This document shows, one piece after another, positions 45,667-56,945 of a stretch of 64,000 nt of DNA; position 1 is the stretch's first letter, and the number at the start of each line of letters is the position of its first letter. Source of the DNA: Cinclus cinclus (Eukaryota > Chordata > Aves > Passeriformes > Cinclidae); the NCBI RefSeq assembly GCF_963662255.1, contig NC_085052.1, positions 33,118,654 to 33,182,653 of the forward strand, given 5' to 3'. Position numbers and translations under genes: made by a program. The notes below the pieces were generated by a model. The model was not told the origin of the DNA and did no database searches. It was given only the letters and a program-made list of their open reading frames with translations.

Positions 45667-47961
45667 CACCTGGGCCTGGATTCTTACAGTAACCCACGGG
45701 AACAGCTTCTTGAAAGGGGCTGGAAACAAGGGGCAGGTGTAGGAATGTGTGCCCGCTGTGCTTCCAGCCTAGGAATCAGCCTGTCTGGGCCATGCCATGG
45801 CAAAGTGTGTCCTGAACAGCTGCCAGGTTTCTGGGCTCCAGCTGTAGCTCAGGAGCAAAGGGATGAGTCCAGGCACGAGAACATCCCATGGGCTGTTCCT
45901 CCTGTCAAGTGTGGATCTCTGTTGGGAATGGAGCCTCTCCTTCAGCAGGCCAACGCTCCCAGATGGGAATTCCCAAGGCTACGAGGCTGGGAAGGGAAGA
46001 GCAAAGCTGTTGTGAAGGTAAAGCTCCGTTCACTCAGAGAAATCACCTGGGTCACTGGAACACTGGTCCAGGTAGGAAGCAGAAAAGGAGAGATTTCCAG
46101 AAAAGTCTCTGTAGTTTGGTGGGGAAAAGCAGTACTGACACCCAATGGCTGCAGGGATGGTAATCTACATTAGTTCTACATTTCCCTTTTTCTAATTGGT
46201 GAGGGTTATTAACCTCACCTGCAGTTATAAGGCCAAAGAGTTCCACTTTTGGAATATATTCTAGTTTAATCTAGCTGTCCTCCATGCTGCATACTCACAG
46301 CAGCCATATCTAACTATCATATGATGTGAGAATTTGCTTCTGTCCCTCTCCCAAACCTCATCCTTCATGGTTTTTCAGCCTCTTTTTGATATGCTAGTAA
46401 ATCTTCTGTGTCCCTCTGCAATATTTTCCATGGATAAAACCACTGAAGAACAGTACCTAAAGCTGAGCACGGGGACCAGTGGGAAAGGATGTTATATCAG
46501 CATTTTCTGTCCCTGTGCCAATACTGCTCTACCTGGGCGGGAGCTGGGAAATCTGTATTTCTGCTCCTGTGATCTTTCTCATGTTAGTCACAGCTGATTC
46601 CAACCCCAGTTATCCCACTGTAATGGTGATTCTGGACATCTCTGAGTATAACCAGAGGCCTTGAAAATACCACTGGTGGTTATTAAGAAAGGAAAAGCCA
46701 GGTCACACCATTTCCAGCTTGGGCACCCAGCTGTCCCCTCGGTGCAGCTCTTTCAGTGACAGCGGTCAGTGGCCATTCCCGGGGCGGTTCTTTTATTATT
46801 TGTACTCATACTGTTCTCTCTATTTTATTCCCTTCACCCTTCGCAGCCTTTGCCGTGCCTCTCTTTTAACCAGCACTGCCACCCCACGGTGTCTCGTTGC
46901 AGCTCTTGCAGTCGTGGGGCAGCGGCCACTGCTGCTGCAGCACTTTTAGAACATTTTACACCAGTCCCTCTCTATTCTATTCCCGTCACTCCTGCCAGCC
47001 TTTCCCGCTGCTCTTTCAGCACCTCCACCGTCCTGACGCTGCTTTGCTGCAGATCTTTTTGGTGACACTTGGGCAGCGGCCACTGCTGGTGCAGTATTTT
47101 TAGAGTATTTTATACCACTGTCTGAGCTTTATTCCCTTCCCATTTCCCAGCCTTTGCCGTGACTCTCTTTAACCAGCACCGCCGCTCCGACGGTGGCTCG
47201 GCCCTGCTCTTTCAGTGTTAGCGGGCAGAGGAGAGCCGGCAGCGCAGCTTTTTGTTCTATTTATTTTATGCTCTGGATGTCACCGCAGCAGCTCCCCAGC
47301 TGTCCCTCGGTGCAGCTCTTTCAGTGCCAAGGGCACGTCTCGACAGGCGGGCTGCAGCCAGGGCAGGGGCAGGGCAAGACCCAGCGCAGCGCTGGCGGGG
47401 CGGGCGTGCGGCGGTGCTCGGAGTCTGCCGGCCTTGGCAGCTCGGGCAATTCACATTTACAATCCCGGCTGTGGGCCGTAGCCAGCGCCTGCTCTTTCTC
47501 CCCTCTTGTCCTGCATGGATTTGACAGTTTGCCGTTTCCTCCCACAGAGCTGGAAAGCAAAATGCCCTCCTGCCCCTTGCCCATCCCCGCCGCTTCCCAC
47601 CGCTCCAGCCTTGTCCCTCTTTCTCTCCCCTTCACCTTGCACCACTTTCTCCTCGTCCTCTCCCTGCCAGCTCACAGCAAAGACATTTCACCCACTGGCA
47701 CCGGCTGCCTCCTCTCACTCCGGGCACCTGCCCGGGAAGCCGGACCAGCCGTGGCACTGGGAAATGATGGAGTCAATTCTCACAGGGATGCTTGGGGTGG
47801 GCTGGGCCTGGCACCCAGAGCAAAACTGCTCTGTCCCTCTCCTCCTCACCCTGGGCAGGCAACAGAGCACGTGGGGAAAGGCTCCAGGGTCTCAATAAAG
47901 GCAGCGAGAGATCTCTCATCCATCATGGGCAGAACAGGCCAGAACAGGGGAAATCAATTGA
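45667..47961 (+). repeat. Large inverted repeat, left arm (2,295 bp)
   Basis: Pairs as reverse complement with 52905-55045. The outer boundary is at CACCTGGG and the inner boundary at AAATCAATTGA. Lengths between shared landmarks are equal throughout, except for one 154 bp unit present here and absent from the right arm. Chance translations of outer segments differ at one residue in 91 and one in 87; inner segments differ more. The arm includes tandem repeat units at about 46,730-47,210 and a GC-rich inner part. I do not recognise it as a gene or named transposon. Confidence 0.92.
46731..47210 (+). repeat. Degenerate tandem repeats of about 154 bp inside the left arm
   Basis: Recurring order of words: GCAGCTCTTTCAGTG or GCAGCTCTTGCAGTC, GGCAGCGGCCACTGCTG, TTATTCCCTTC-type, CAGCCTTTGCCGTG and TTTAACCAGCAC. 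The block AGCGGCCACTGCTG recurs at 46921 and 47075, a spacing of 154 bp, exactly the length missing from the right arm. Confidence 0.75.
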
Positions 47962-48084
47962 GTTTATTATCAAGCAAATAGAAAAAGGGAATGAGAAATA
48001 TGCCAAAGCCTAAAAATGCACTTTCCCCACACTCTTGTCTCATTTCTTAGCTTCCCTTTATCTCCTATTCCCTCCCTTCCTCCT

Positions 48085-49555
48085 CCCCTCACAGTGGCAC
48101 ACAGGAATGGAGGTTACAGTCATATCACATCACTGCTTCTCCCTCAGGGAGACAAATCCATGTCCTGCTCCAGCCTGGCTTTCCACCCACAGTACAGCAG
48201 TGAGATCCTTCACAAGAGACAGACAGATAAACAAGCAACAGAGAGACAGTTCTTCACACTCAGGTGCCTGATGCCAAAAGTAGGATTCCTCCTCAGCCGG
48301 TATCTCTCAGCTGTTCTTCTTCCTCTTCCAAGGCCACTCCAAAAGAAGCATCTTCAAGCCATTTGGAGATGGTTTCCAAGAGCCCTGGGTGATCTGGATT
48401 TCCCATGAGAGCTTGTTGTGCAATGAGAGCAATCCCCTCACTCCAGCTAGCATGGCTGGCAGGATGGATTGCAGAGGGTTTTCCTTTGAACAGCCAGCCC
48501 AGCACTGGCAGTGGGGATGAACAGGCACTGAGGTGACCCTGAGAGCAAGTGCAAGGCACAGGGAGCAGCTGAGGAAGGACAGCCCTGGGCTGGGCTAAGA
48601 GCTGAAGCTGGGACTGCCCAGTGTGGAGAAGGTCCTTTCTCCAGCCCCTGTTACAGGGGAGCTTGGGCCTTGCTGCAGAGATAGGGCTGAGGATTTGAGC
48701 AGCTCTCACTCCTGAATTTCTCCTCAGCCAGGCACACGCACTCTGCACTGCCAAGGACAGGAACCCTGCAAGGAGGAGCAGAGAGAGCGCTGGTTCCCAG
48801 GGGAACACGTTGTGCCCCTGTCCCCCCATGCCCTGCCCGGCTCCCCGGCACTCACGAGGAGCTGAAGCTGCTGCCGTCCCCCCACCGCAGGCGCTCGCCC
48901 CGTCTGCGCAGTCCGAGCCAGTAATCGACGTTCCCGCGGAGGCGCAAGAGCCAATGCTGCCAAGGAGAGAGCAGTGGGAGCTGCCCCGGCCCCTCGGGGG
49001 ACACGGCCCCGGGGCTCCTTCCCTGCAAGGCTCCGGGACAGGGCCGCAGCCCCGGCCCCACGAGCACCGAGCCCGGCCCAGGAGCACCCCCGGGCTGCCC
49101 TCAGACACCCCACAGCGCCCGCAGCCCCTCACTCACCATTGCCTCATCCTGGACAATGGCCAGGGAGGCCCCGAGCTCGGAGCACCGCTCTTGGCTCTGC
49201 TCCCAGGTCCTGCTGTCCCTTGAGAAGTAGTAGCAGACTCCATTGTATCCAAACCAGCCAGAGGGACAGTCCAGAACCAACGTCAGAGCCGCAGGTGGAG
49301 CTGGAACCTGTTGTGCTGCAGGGGGAAGAGGAGAAGGTGTGAGGATCGCCCTCCCCTCTGCAGGGAGCAGGGACCCCGCTCTGCCCCGAGGGGCTGGGCC
49401 CAGGCTGCTGCCCCTCCCTTACCTGACCGCACAGCCAAGGCCGCCACCACGGCCAGCAGCAGGAACAGGAGCAGGAGCAGCACCCAGGTGAGCACGGGAT
49501 GGCGGCTGGAGCGCTGGCCTGGAGCAGGAAAGAGCTGCTGGCTGCCAGGACCACA
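48085..49555 (-). repeat. Lectin duplicon, right copy (inverted)
   Basis: Inverted homologue of 41605-43795. It contains lectin exons 5 to 2 and the empty GGCAT site at 48271-48275. Beyond 49,555 this copy continues into its own exon 1, where the left copy has unrelated sequence. Confidence 0.85.
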
Positions 49556-50300
49556 GCCGGCCCTCGGATGTGCTGGCCCGATGGATGGCCGGGGAGCACA
49601 GGAGGGACCTCTCAGCCTGTTTGCTCCTCCCTCAGCTGGCAGCCAGAGAGCCCAGAGCCTGGGCACAGGCAGGGACACAGGTGTGGGGACAGCCAGGGAC
49701 CCCGGGCTGGGGACAGGCTGCAGCAGGAGAGCTGCACAGGCTCGGGGGCAGCTGCGGCTGCCGCTTCCAGCCACTGCTGGGGCCCAGCGGAGCACGAGGC
49801 CTCTTCCAGACATCGGGAAACAGCCACACAGCCGCCAGCCCTGTCCCTGCCGGGTGACACTGTCCCCTCCCGAGAGGGGCCACAGCCGCGGCCCTGCACT
49901 CACCCGGGAATCTTCTGAGCAGCCTTCTGAGCACATGGCCGGTGGCCGATGTGCCCTGGGGATCCAGGGGCTCCCTCACTGTGCCCTCGCTGCTGCAGGT
50001 TCCATTCTCCACATCTTCTTCCCTCACTGCACGCTCACAAGTGGCGTCCCCCTGCTTCTGACAAGCGGCTTCTTGCGCCCCAGGCAAGTGTGTAAGCCCG
50101 GCTGCTGGTCCGTCCCGGAGATGGAGGAGCTCCTGCACGGGCCCGTGAATGGGGCAGAATTCACTCTGCTCCAGCTCACAGCCGGTATCTCTGTGCTGGG
50201 AACAGAGCAGAGCCCCTTGCTCCGGACTCTTCAGGAGTGCTGAAAAAGCCTTTCGGAGATGGGCCTCGGGAACAGCTGTGCACCCACGGGGATGGCCCAT
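48651..50300 (-). CDS. C-type-lectin-like receptor, complete five-exon copy
   Basis: Twin of the lectin at 41,642-42,510, on the opposite strand. Exons in transcript order: 49904-50300 (cytoplasmic), 49423-49518 (transmembrane), 49137-49315, 48856-48956, 48651-48765 with TAA. Exon 1 from ATG at 50298-50300 gives 132 codons plus one base, in phase with exon 2. There is no later in-frame ATG in exon 1, so either the tail is long or an upstream exon supplies the start. Exon 2 gives about 31 residues with a Leu/Val/Ala-rich membrane helix. The lectin domain has CPSGW, GVCYYF, CSELGA, WLGL and terminal YLC, without calcium-binding EPN or WND. Summed exons are 888 nt, or 295 residues. A GC- and CpG-rich region lies just upstream. 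NK-receptor-like (CD69/CLEC2 type) is inferred from fold and exon pattern; exact orthology and ligand unknown. Confidence 0.72.
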
Positions 50301-51010
50301 TGAAAGGGACACGATGACAGGTCACGGCTGGTCCCGGTCCTGCGGGACACCGAGGCTCAGGGAGGTGCTGTCGGCTCAGTGCCGCCCTGTCGGGCCCGCG
50401 GCAGCACCTGCGGAGAGTTTGCAGCCTTTAGGGAGAGCTCTCCTTTGCCCGCAGCCCGGAGCGGGCAGGATGCGGCGCTTTCTGCCTCCACTCGGCGCCC
50501 GGAGCGCTCTGGGCTCTGAGGCACGGTCAAGTTCATGCCGTGCCAGCCCTGAGCCGGACAGGGACACCTCCCGCCTGAGCAGCGGCGCCGAGCCCGGGGC
50601 GCCACGGCGGCGAACTCTGCCGGGCACGGAGCAGCCACCTCCGGGCTACCGAGGGCAACCGGGATTCGCCATGGCTGCTGCGGCACCGGCTCGTCCCCAG
50701 GGACCCGAGCGGAGGAGCAGACCGCGGGCAGCCGCTCCCTCCGCCATCTCAGGGCACGGGGGACACGGGGGAAGCCGGCACAAGGAACACGCCAGAACCG
50801 CCTCCTTCCCCTCACCGCGGCCCCCTCCGGGCTGGGGCACAACCGAGCGCGGCTCGTACCTGTGCTGGAGCCGCTCCCAGCTCCGGGGTGCAGGAACGAT
50901 CCGGTACCGGGGCAGCGGGGACCTCCGAGGGCTCGCTCCGAGCCCGCGCTCCGGGCAGAGAGATTTGAAAGAACCGCCACGTGGGAATGGCAGGAGCCAG
51001 GTGTACATGT
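50301..51010 (-). promoter_or_regulatory. CpG-rich region upstream of the complete lectin gene
   Basis: Dense CG dinucleotides and GC-rich blocks directly 5' of lectin exon 1, consistent with a CpG-island promoter. Long open frames on both strands here follow from the GC content and lack family similarity. No TATA box assigned. Confidence 0.5.
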
Positions 51011-52650
51011 GACAGGCCGTGTTCCCGGCAGAAGGGGTGGAACGCTCCGCCCTCGCTGAGACATGGCCGGGGTTGTGTGAAATGTGTCCTCGCTTCTGTG
51101 CGTTTCTCCAGCCGGGCTGCAGCCAGGGGAAGGAAATCTGATTCTGGGGGGCGGGGGCCGTCCAGCCGTCTGGTGGAGTCGGATGGGATTTAACCCTTAA
51201 GATCAATAAAATGGAGCGCTTTCGCGCAATTCAAACCCAGAGAACAGCACCATAAAGGCATTTTCTTACCATCTCAAAATGAAATTAATGAAACATCGCG
51301 ATTTCCGACCTTAGGAGACACCAAATATCATGAAAAAAATATCTGTTTTCCTTCAACAGAGACTCTTCAAATCATAGCTGAAGGGGGGTCCTCCCGAGTT
51401 CAAACGCAATTCCCGAAAATAAGGTTATTTTTTTTCCTTCCTTTTGAATCTCTTTTCTTCTAGTAACCCCCTTTATTTTCTTTCATTTTTGGGGGGAGGG
51501 AGGTGAACTGGAGAGTCACTGGGGCACTTCTCCCTCCTCACTGCTCTCACCCGGAGTGCTGGGGAGTTTCCTCCCAGTTCCCTCGCAGGATCCCTCTTCA
51601 TGGCAAGCACCGGCAGCGATGGTGAGAGCACTGGGAAGGAACTGAGAGCACTGGGAAGGAACTGGGAGCACTGGGAAGGAACTGGGAGCACTGGACCTTG
51701 CCAGTGCTCCTAATCCCCCTCCCACTGCTCCTTCCTGTTCCCTCCCAGTGTTCCCAGTATCTCTTCCAGGGCACAAACACTGCAGGGCACTGCGTGGTCT
51801 GGTCTAGAAGAGGCAAGGCTTGAGCTGTTACGAGAGAAAACCTGACTTGGGAAAAGCATTCCCTGGAGGGTCCTCCTGGAGGAAGGTGTGTCTGCCCCTC
51901 TTCTGACCCTAGAGAGAGCTGAGTCTCCAGCCTGAACTCCAAAACGTTCAAGCTCCAAGGCAGAATGCCAGAAATGTTATTGGCCCCACTCCTAGCACAA
52001 GACTCAGACCTCACACGTGTGAGGGGGCAGTGCAGATTCAGTAATTAATGCTCCTGGCTACTGTTTTCTCTCCAAAAGACACACACCCACAGAAGAACAA
52101 AACCCTCAGCGAGGATGGGCTGCTCTTGCTGGCACAGGAAGAGAAGGAGAAATCTGGACAGGAATATTCTTCATGGTTGTGCCCAGGCTTTGTCAACCAC
52201 TCCAGCTGCTGCACTTCGGGAAATAACCAGTAGCTTACAAGAAGTGACTTTGCTGTCAGTGAGCATGTTATTATGGATTAACCTTGCACTGGAAAACAGT
52301 CTCCATACCCTACTGCTCTTTGCATCACCCCAAGAGTTTGGAGGCTGCTGCCTGATGAGCTCCTGAGTTGCATCTTCCTTGTCAGTCTCATCAGCCCCTT
52401 GTTCTGTTGTAAAAATGTCAATAAAATGCAGCGATTGGGCATTGGCCCAGTGCCTCAGGGTCTGCAAACGTCTTAGGAAGAAAGGAACAAAGAGCGTTTC
52501 CACCAAATCACAGAGTAAAAAAGTTCATGTTACCTACACATATCTTTAAAAGGAAAAGTGGAGCAGCGAAATATCAATTACTGTACCAGTGGTGCTCCAG
52601 TCTACTTCTGTTCTCTACTTTCACTTGCAGCACCTCTAAGAATACTTAAG
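51011..52650. other. Spacer between CpG-rich region and repeat A
   Basis: Contains the 20 bp tandem repeat at 51,626-51,694. Otherwise it is sequence with no exon or element I recognise. Confidence 0.5.
51626..51694 (+). repeat. 20 bp tandem repeat, about 3.5 copies
   Basis: Unit GAGCACTGGGAAGGAACTGG, starting at 51626, 51646, 51666 and 51686 (the last copy partial), with a single A/G change between units. Confidence 0.92.
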
Positions 52651-52846
52651 AGTACTGGCAGTGCAGCCCTCTGCAAGAGGGTCTCTCTAAAAGGATTTGA
52701 GGCTGAGTCCTCACAAAAATCTCCATCAACACTCTCCAGGGCACCAAGGGCACAGGGAAGCCTCAGGTCCATCCAGACCCAGCAGAAACAGAACACAAAA
52801 CAAGCCTGTAACAGAGCCTGAAAAGCCCACCCAAACTCAAGGCTGA
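52651..52846 (-). repeat. Repeat A, right copy (inverted)
   Basis: Reverse complement of repeat A at 40909-41105, lying only 58 bp from the inner end of the right arm of the large inverted repeat. Confidence 0.85.
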
Positions 52847-52904
52847 AGCAATCTGAATTTTGTTAATATCGAGATTTTGTTTCTCATTTATAACAAAAAT
52901 GAAG

Positions 52905-55045
52905 TCAATTGATTTCCCCTGTTCTGGCCTGTTCTGCCCATGATGGATGAGAGATCTCTCGCTGCCTTTATTGAGACCCTGGAGCCTTTCCCCACGTGCT
53001 CTGTTGCCTGCCCAGGGTGAGGAGGAGAGGGACAGAGCAGTTTTGCTCCGGGTGCCAGGCCCAGCCCACCCCAAGCATCCCTGTGAGAATTGACTCCATC
53101 ATTTCCCAGTGCCACGGCTGGTCCGGCTTCCCGGGCAGGTGCCTGGAGTGAGAGGAGGCAGCCGGTGCCAGTGGGTGAAATGTCTTTGCTGTGAGCTGGC
53201 AGGGAGAGGACGAGGAGAAAGTGGTGCAAGGTGAAGGGGAGAGAAAGAGGGACAAGGCTGGAGCGGTGGGAAGCGGCGGGGATGGGCAAGGGGCAGGAGG
53301 GCATTTTGCTTTCCAGCTCTGTGGGAGGAAACGGCAAACTGACAAATCCATGCCGGACAAGAGAGGAGAAATACGAGGCGCTGGCTACGGCCCACAGCCG
53401 GGATTGTAAATGTGAATTGCCCGAGCTGCCAAGGCCGGCACACTCCGAGCACCGCCGCACGCCCGCCCCGCCAGCGCTGCGCTGGGTCTTGCCCTGCCCC
53501 TGCCCTGGCTGCAGCCCGCCTGTCGAGACGTGCCCTTGGCACTGAAAGAGCTGCACCGAGGGACACCTGGGGAGCTGCTGCGGTGACATCCAGAGCATAA
53601 AATAAACAGAACAAAAAGCTGCGCTGCCGGTTCTCCTCTGCCCGCTAACACTGAAAGAGCAGGGCCGAGCCACCGTCGGAGCGGCGGTGCTGGTTAAAGA
53701 GAGTCACGGCAAAGGCTGGGAAATGGGAAGGGAATAAAGCTCAGACAGTGGTATAAAATACTCTAAAAATACTGCACCAGCAGTGGTCGCTGCCCCACGA
53801 CTGCAAGAGCTGCAACGAGACACCGTGGGGTGGCAGTGCTGGTTAAAAGAGAGGCACGGGAAAGGCTGCGAAGGATGAAGGGAATAAAATAGAGGGAACA
53901 GTATGAGTACAAATAATAAAAGAACCGCCCCGGGAATGGCCACTGACCGCTGTCACTGAAAGAGCTGCACCGAGGGGACAGCTGGGTGCCCAAGCTGGAA
54001 ATGGTGTGACCTGGCTTTTCCTTTCTTAATAACCACCAGTGGTATTTTCAAGGCCTCTGGTTATACTCAGAGATGTCCAGAATCACCATTACAGTGGGAT
54101 AACTGGGGTTGGAATCAGCTGTGACTAACATGAGAAAGATCACAGGAGCAGAAATACAGATTTCCCAGCTCCCGCCCAGGTAGAGCAGTATTGGCACAGG
54201 GACAGAAAATGCTGATATAACATCCTTTCCCACTGGTCCCCGTGCTCAGCCTTAGGTACTGTTCTTCAGTGGTTTTATCCATGGAAAATATTGCAGAGGG
54301 ACACAGAAGATTTACTAGCATATCAAAAAGAGGCTGAAAAACCATGAAGGATGAGGTTTGGGAGAGGGACAGAAGCAAATTCTCACATCATATGATAGTT
54401 AGATATGGCTGCTGTGAGTATGCAGCATGGAGGACAGCTAGATTAAACTAGAATATATTCCAAAAGTGGGACTGTTTGGCCTTATAACTGCAGGTGAGGT
54501 TAATAACCCTCACCAATTAGAAAAAGGGAAATGTAGAACTAATGTAGATTACCATCCCTGCAGCCATTGGGTGTCAGTACTGCTTTTCCCCACCAAACTA
54601 CAGAGACTTTTCTGGAAATCTCTCCTTTTCTGCTTCCTACCTGGACCAGTGTTCCAGTGACCCAGGGGATTTCTCTGAGTGAACGGAGCTTTACCTTCAC
54701 AACAGCTTTGCTCTTCCCTTCCCAGCCTCGTAGCCTTGGGAATTCCCATCTGGGAGCGTTGGCCTGCTGAAGGAGAGGCTCCATTCCCAACAGAGATCCA
54801 CACTTGACAGGAGGAACAGCCCATGGGATGTTCTCGTGCCTGGACTCATCCCTTTGCTCCTGAGCTACAGCTGGAGCCCAGAAACCTGGCAGCTGTTCAG
54901 GACACACTTTGCCATGGCATGGCCCAGACAGGCTGATTCCTAGGCTGGAAGCACAGCGGGCACACATTCCTACACCTGCCCCTTGTTTCCAGCCCCTTTC
55001 AAGAAGCTGTTCCCGTGGGTTACTGTAAGAATCCAGACCCAGGTG
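52905..55045 (-). repeat. Large inverted repeat, right arm (2,141 bp)
   Basis: Reverse-complement partner of 45667-47961, shorter by one 154 bp tandem unit. Its outer end at 55,045 lies 38 bp from the stop of an env-like retroviral frame on the same strand. The loop between the two arms is 4,943 bp and holds the complete lectin gene and repeat A. Confidence 0.92.
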
Positions 55046-55083
55046 AATCGTTAAGAACCGTAATGATCATGGACAAAGATCCT

Positions 55084-56160
55084 CTAGATAATTAAAATTA
55101 TAAAGTGTTGTTTCAGCATTCTCCAATTCCAAACAAGCATTATAACAGACAAAATCAAACTTGTGCCAACCAAAATAAGCAACACAGCATTCGGATGAAC
55201 CAAGGTATTGAGGAAACCGGTTGCGTTTGATGACCACCCAAAAAGCAAATCCCACCAATGATGGGATAGGCCCTCTAATAACCTTTTAAATACTCTCCGT
55301 ATCCTCCCTGTGTCGTGATGTATTATAATTGAAGTTCTCTTTCCTTCATCTCTAATTTCTTGGAGAATTTCTTTTAATTCACTGTGTTTCATTAATTGTG
55401 CAACCAAAGTCCAGTTCATCCCTACAGGCACAGGTGATATTTTTTGAACAGTAGTCAAGTTTGTCTTGATATGTTGGTGTGATTCAACAGGTGCCTGATA
55501 GGAACAAACACATCCTTCAAGTTTAACCAAGTTCCAAATGCACAAGTTCAATTGAGTTCCATTCACAATAGTCTCATCCCCCATTACAGTGGGGCACCGT
55601 GTCCTGAGGCAGACACAACCTTGTCCTGTATACACAGCCACGGTTCTTTGATTAATGGGATGCATTTCCAAGTGACAAATGCTTTGCTCTGTACCCTAAC
55701 AAGTATCTTTATCATCACCTACATTACCTTCACATATAAACCCCAATTGTTCCCTCCCTGAGCAGGGCTCTAAGTTAATGGGTGGCCAGTTTCCTTCAAC
55801 TTTCCCTGCCCACATTCTGTGTTCAGAAGGCTATAGTATGGTCCCCTCATGACTTAGCCCTAAAGCAACAATTGGGTGTATCAAACTCACAGATGTATCG
55901 TGTATAGTTAAAACAAAAGCTGTTACCATACTTGTTGTGGGATTATAAGTAAAAATAACTAACACCCACCAGGACTGGAGCTCCTTCTCTAGATCCCAGG
56001 CATTATCCCACACAACTTTATGGATTTCAGTAGGGAATATGCCTTTTCCCCTGTCCCTAATGCCTGAGGCAACCACTGATTGCTTCCCTGAATGTGCCTG
56101 TGTACGCCCATGTGCCAAAGAAATGTTCTCACTAACTGAGCCTAAGGTATTAATTATCAA
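55084..56160 (-). pseudogene. Endogenous retrovirus env-like frame, two in-frame stops
   Basis: One reading frame of about 359 codons on minus, broken by stops at 55831-55833 and near 55,680 and otherwise open. The last 195 codons show a charged helical stretch, Trp-rich residues with an NAT glycosylation site, then a hydrophobic membrane-spanning segment about 25 residues before a short tail, as in a retroviral transmembrane subunit. It contains CVCSYQ and CVCLRT cysteine pairs. The retroviral class is not certain. The upstream part has no recognised signal peptide. It probably belongs to the minus-strand provirus to its right, with integrase lost. A remnant, not a functional gene. Confidence 0.6.
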
Positions 56161-56945
56161 TTAATTATCAGTGCAATTACTAGTGCAAAGTCAAGGGAAA
56201 GAGAGAGTTCACTAGATCACTTCACCTCATTTTGTCCATTTCCTGAACAACTAGAATGACTAGAGTAAGTGATTGCCAATTGGCTGGGGTGTGAAAGATG
56301 CTGCGTGAGTGAGGGACGCTGAGTGGGTGTTTGTATTTTGCCTTGGCAAACAAAAAGAATCCTCTCCTTGAGTAGTTTGGGCCCGACTCCTAAAAATCTG
56401 TGAACTTAGAGTGCCGTGTTTCAGAACAGGCTATCCTCACATTCACTGTGTTCAAGGTTTTTTGATATAGAGGTGAAAACAACAAAGAAAGCTATAAAAA
56501 CATTAGCAAAAACTGGAAGAGGGGAGCAAAAGGTTACATGCAATATTAAAAGACAAGATTAATGATAATTTAGAAAAACCTTCCAAAATAATCAAGTTTG
56601 AGTGTGCCCTATCGATTCAAATCCTGAGCCATCTTTAGATAAGAGCAGAAAAGCGGTTTCAAAAAAGAAAACATTGAGAAAATATTGAGAATCCCGATAC
56701 AGGCACAAGACACAGTAAAAGATACCTAAGGCTAGTTCACAGGGTGTGATTTAACCCACTGGGAAGAGGTAGCTGCTGTAAGAAGTATGGAGAACAAGAA
56801 AACACTTCTAAAGTAGCCAGTGGTGGCTGCTATATAAATTAACTAATAAAATAAAATGGCCACCTACCAGAGCTTTAGATTATAACACCTTGTTATAGTT
56901 AATGTTGTTTTTTGAGAAGGAAAAGGAAACACGACAAAGTTTCCT
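56161..56945. other. Unassigned provirus-associated sequence
   Basis: AT-rich DNA between the env-like frame and the plus-strand gag remnant. It may contain the leader or LTR of the plus-strand element. I found no primer-binding site or clear LTR ends. Confidence 0.35.

Noticed and set aside
45218..45697. Hydrophobic 159-codon minus frame that could suggest a membrane protein
   Set aside because: Low-complexity Phe/Leu runs from a purine-rich tract; no start context or exon structure.
47193..47981. A 262-codon frame in the left inverted-repeat arm, mirrored at 52888-53673
   Set aside because: Both copies are open, but the composition is low complexity and GC-driven, other frames are also open, and no family motif or splice context is seen. 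Conservation follows from recent duplication.
48293..49132. A 279-codon open frame on minus across the lectin gene
   Set aside because: It reads through introns and exons in a shifted frame. The spliced exons with CPSGW, GVCYYF and YLC motifs explain the region.
49311..51064. Long frames on both strands (310, 287 and 235 codons) in the GC-rich lectin 5' region
   Set aside because: Overlapping frames on both strands are expected in CpG-rich DNA; only the frame of lectin exon 1 is supported, by a splice donor in phase with exon 2.
45667..55045. Inverted repeat as terminal inverted repeats of one DNA transposon
   Set aside because: No transposase in the loop, no target-site duplication at 45,667 and 55,045, and the loop holds a lectin gene duplicated separately nearby.
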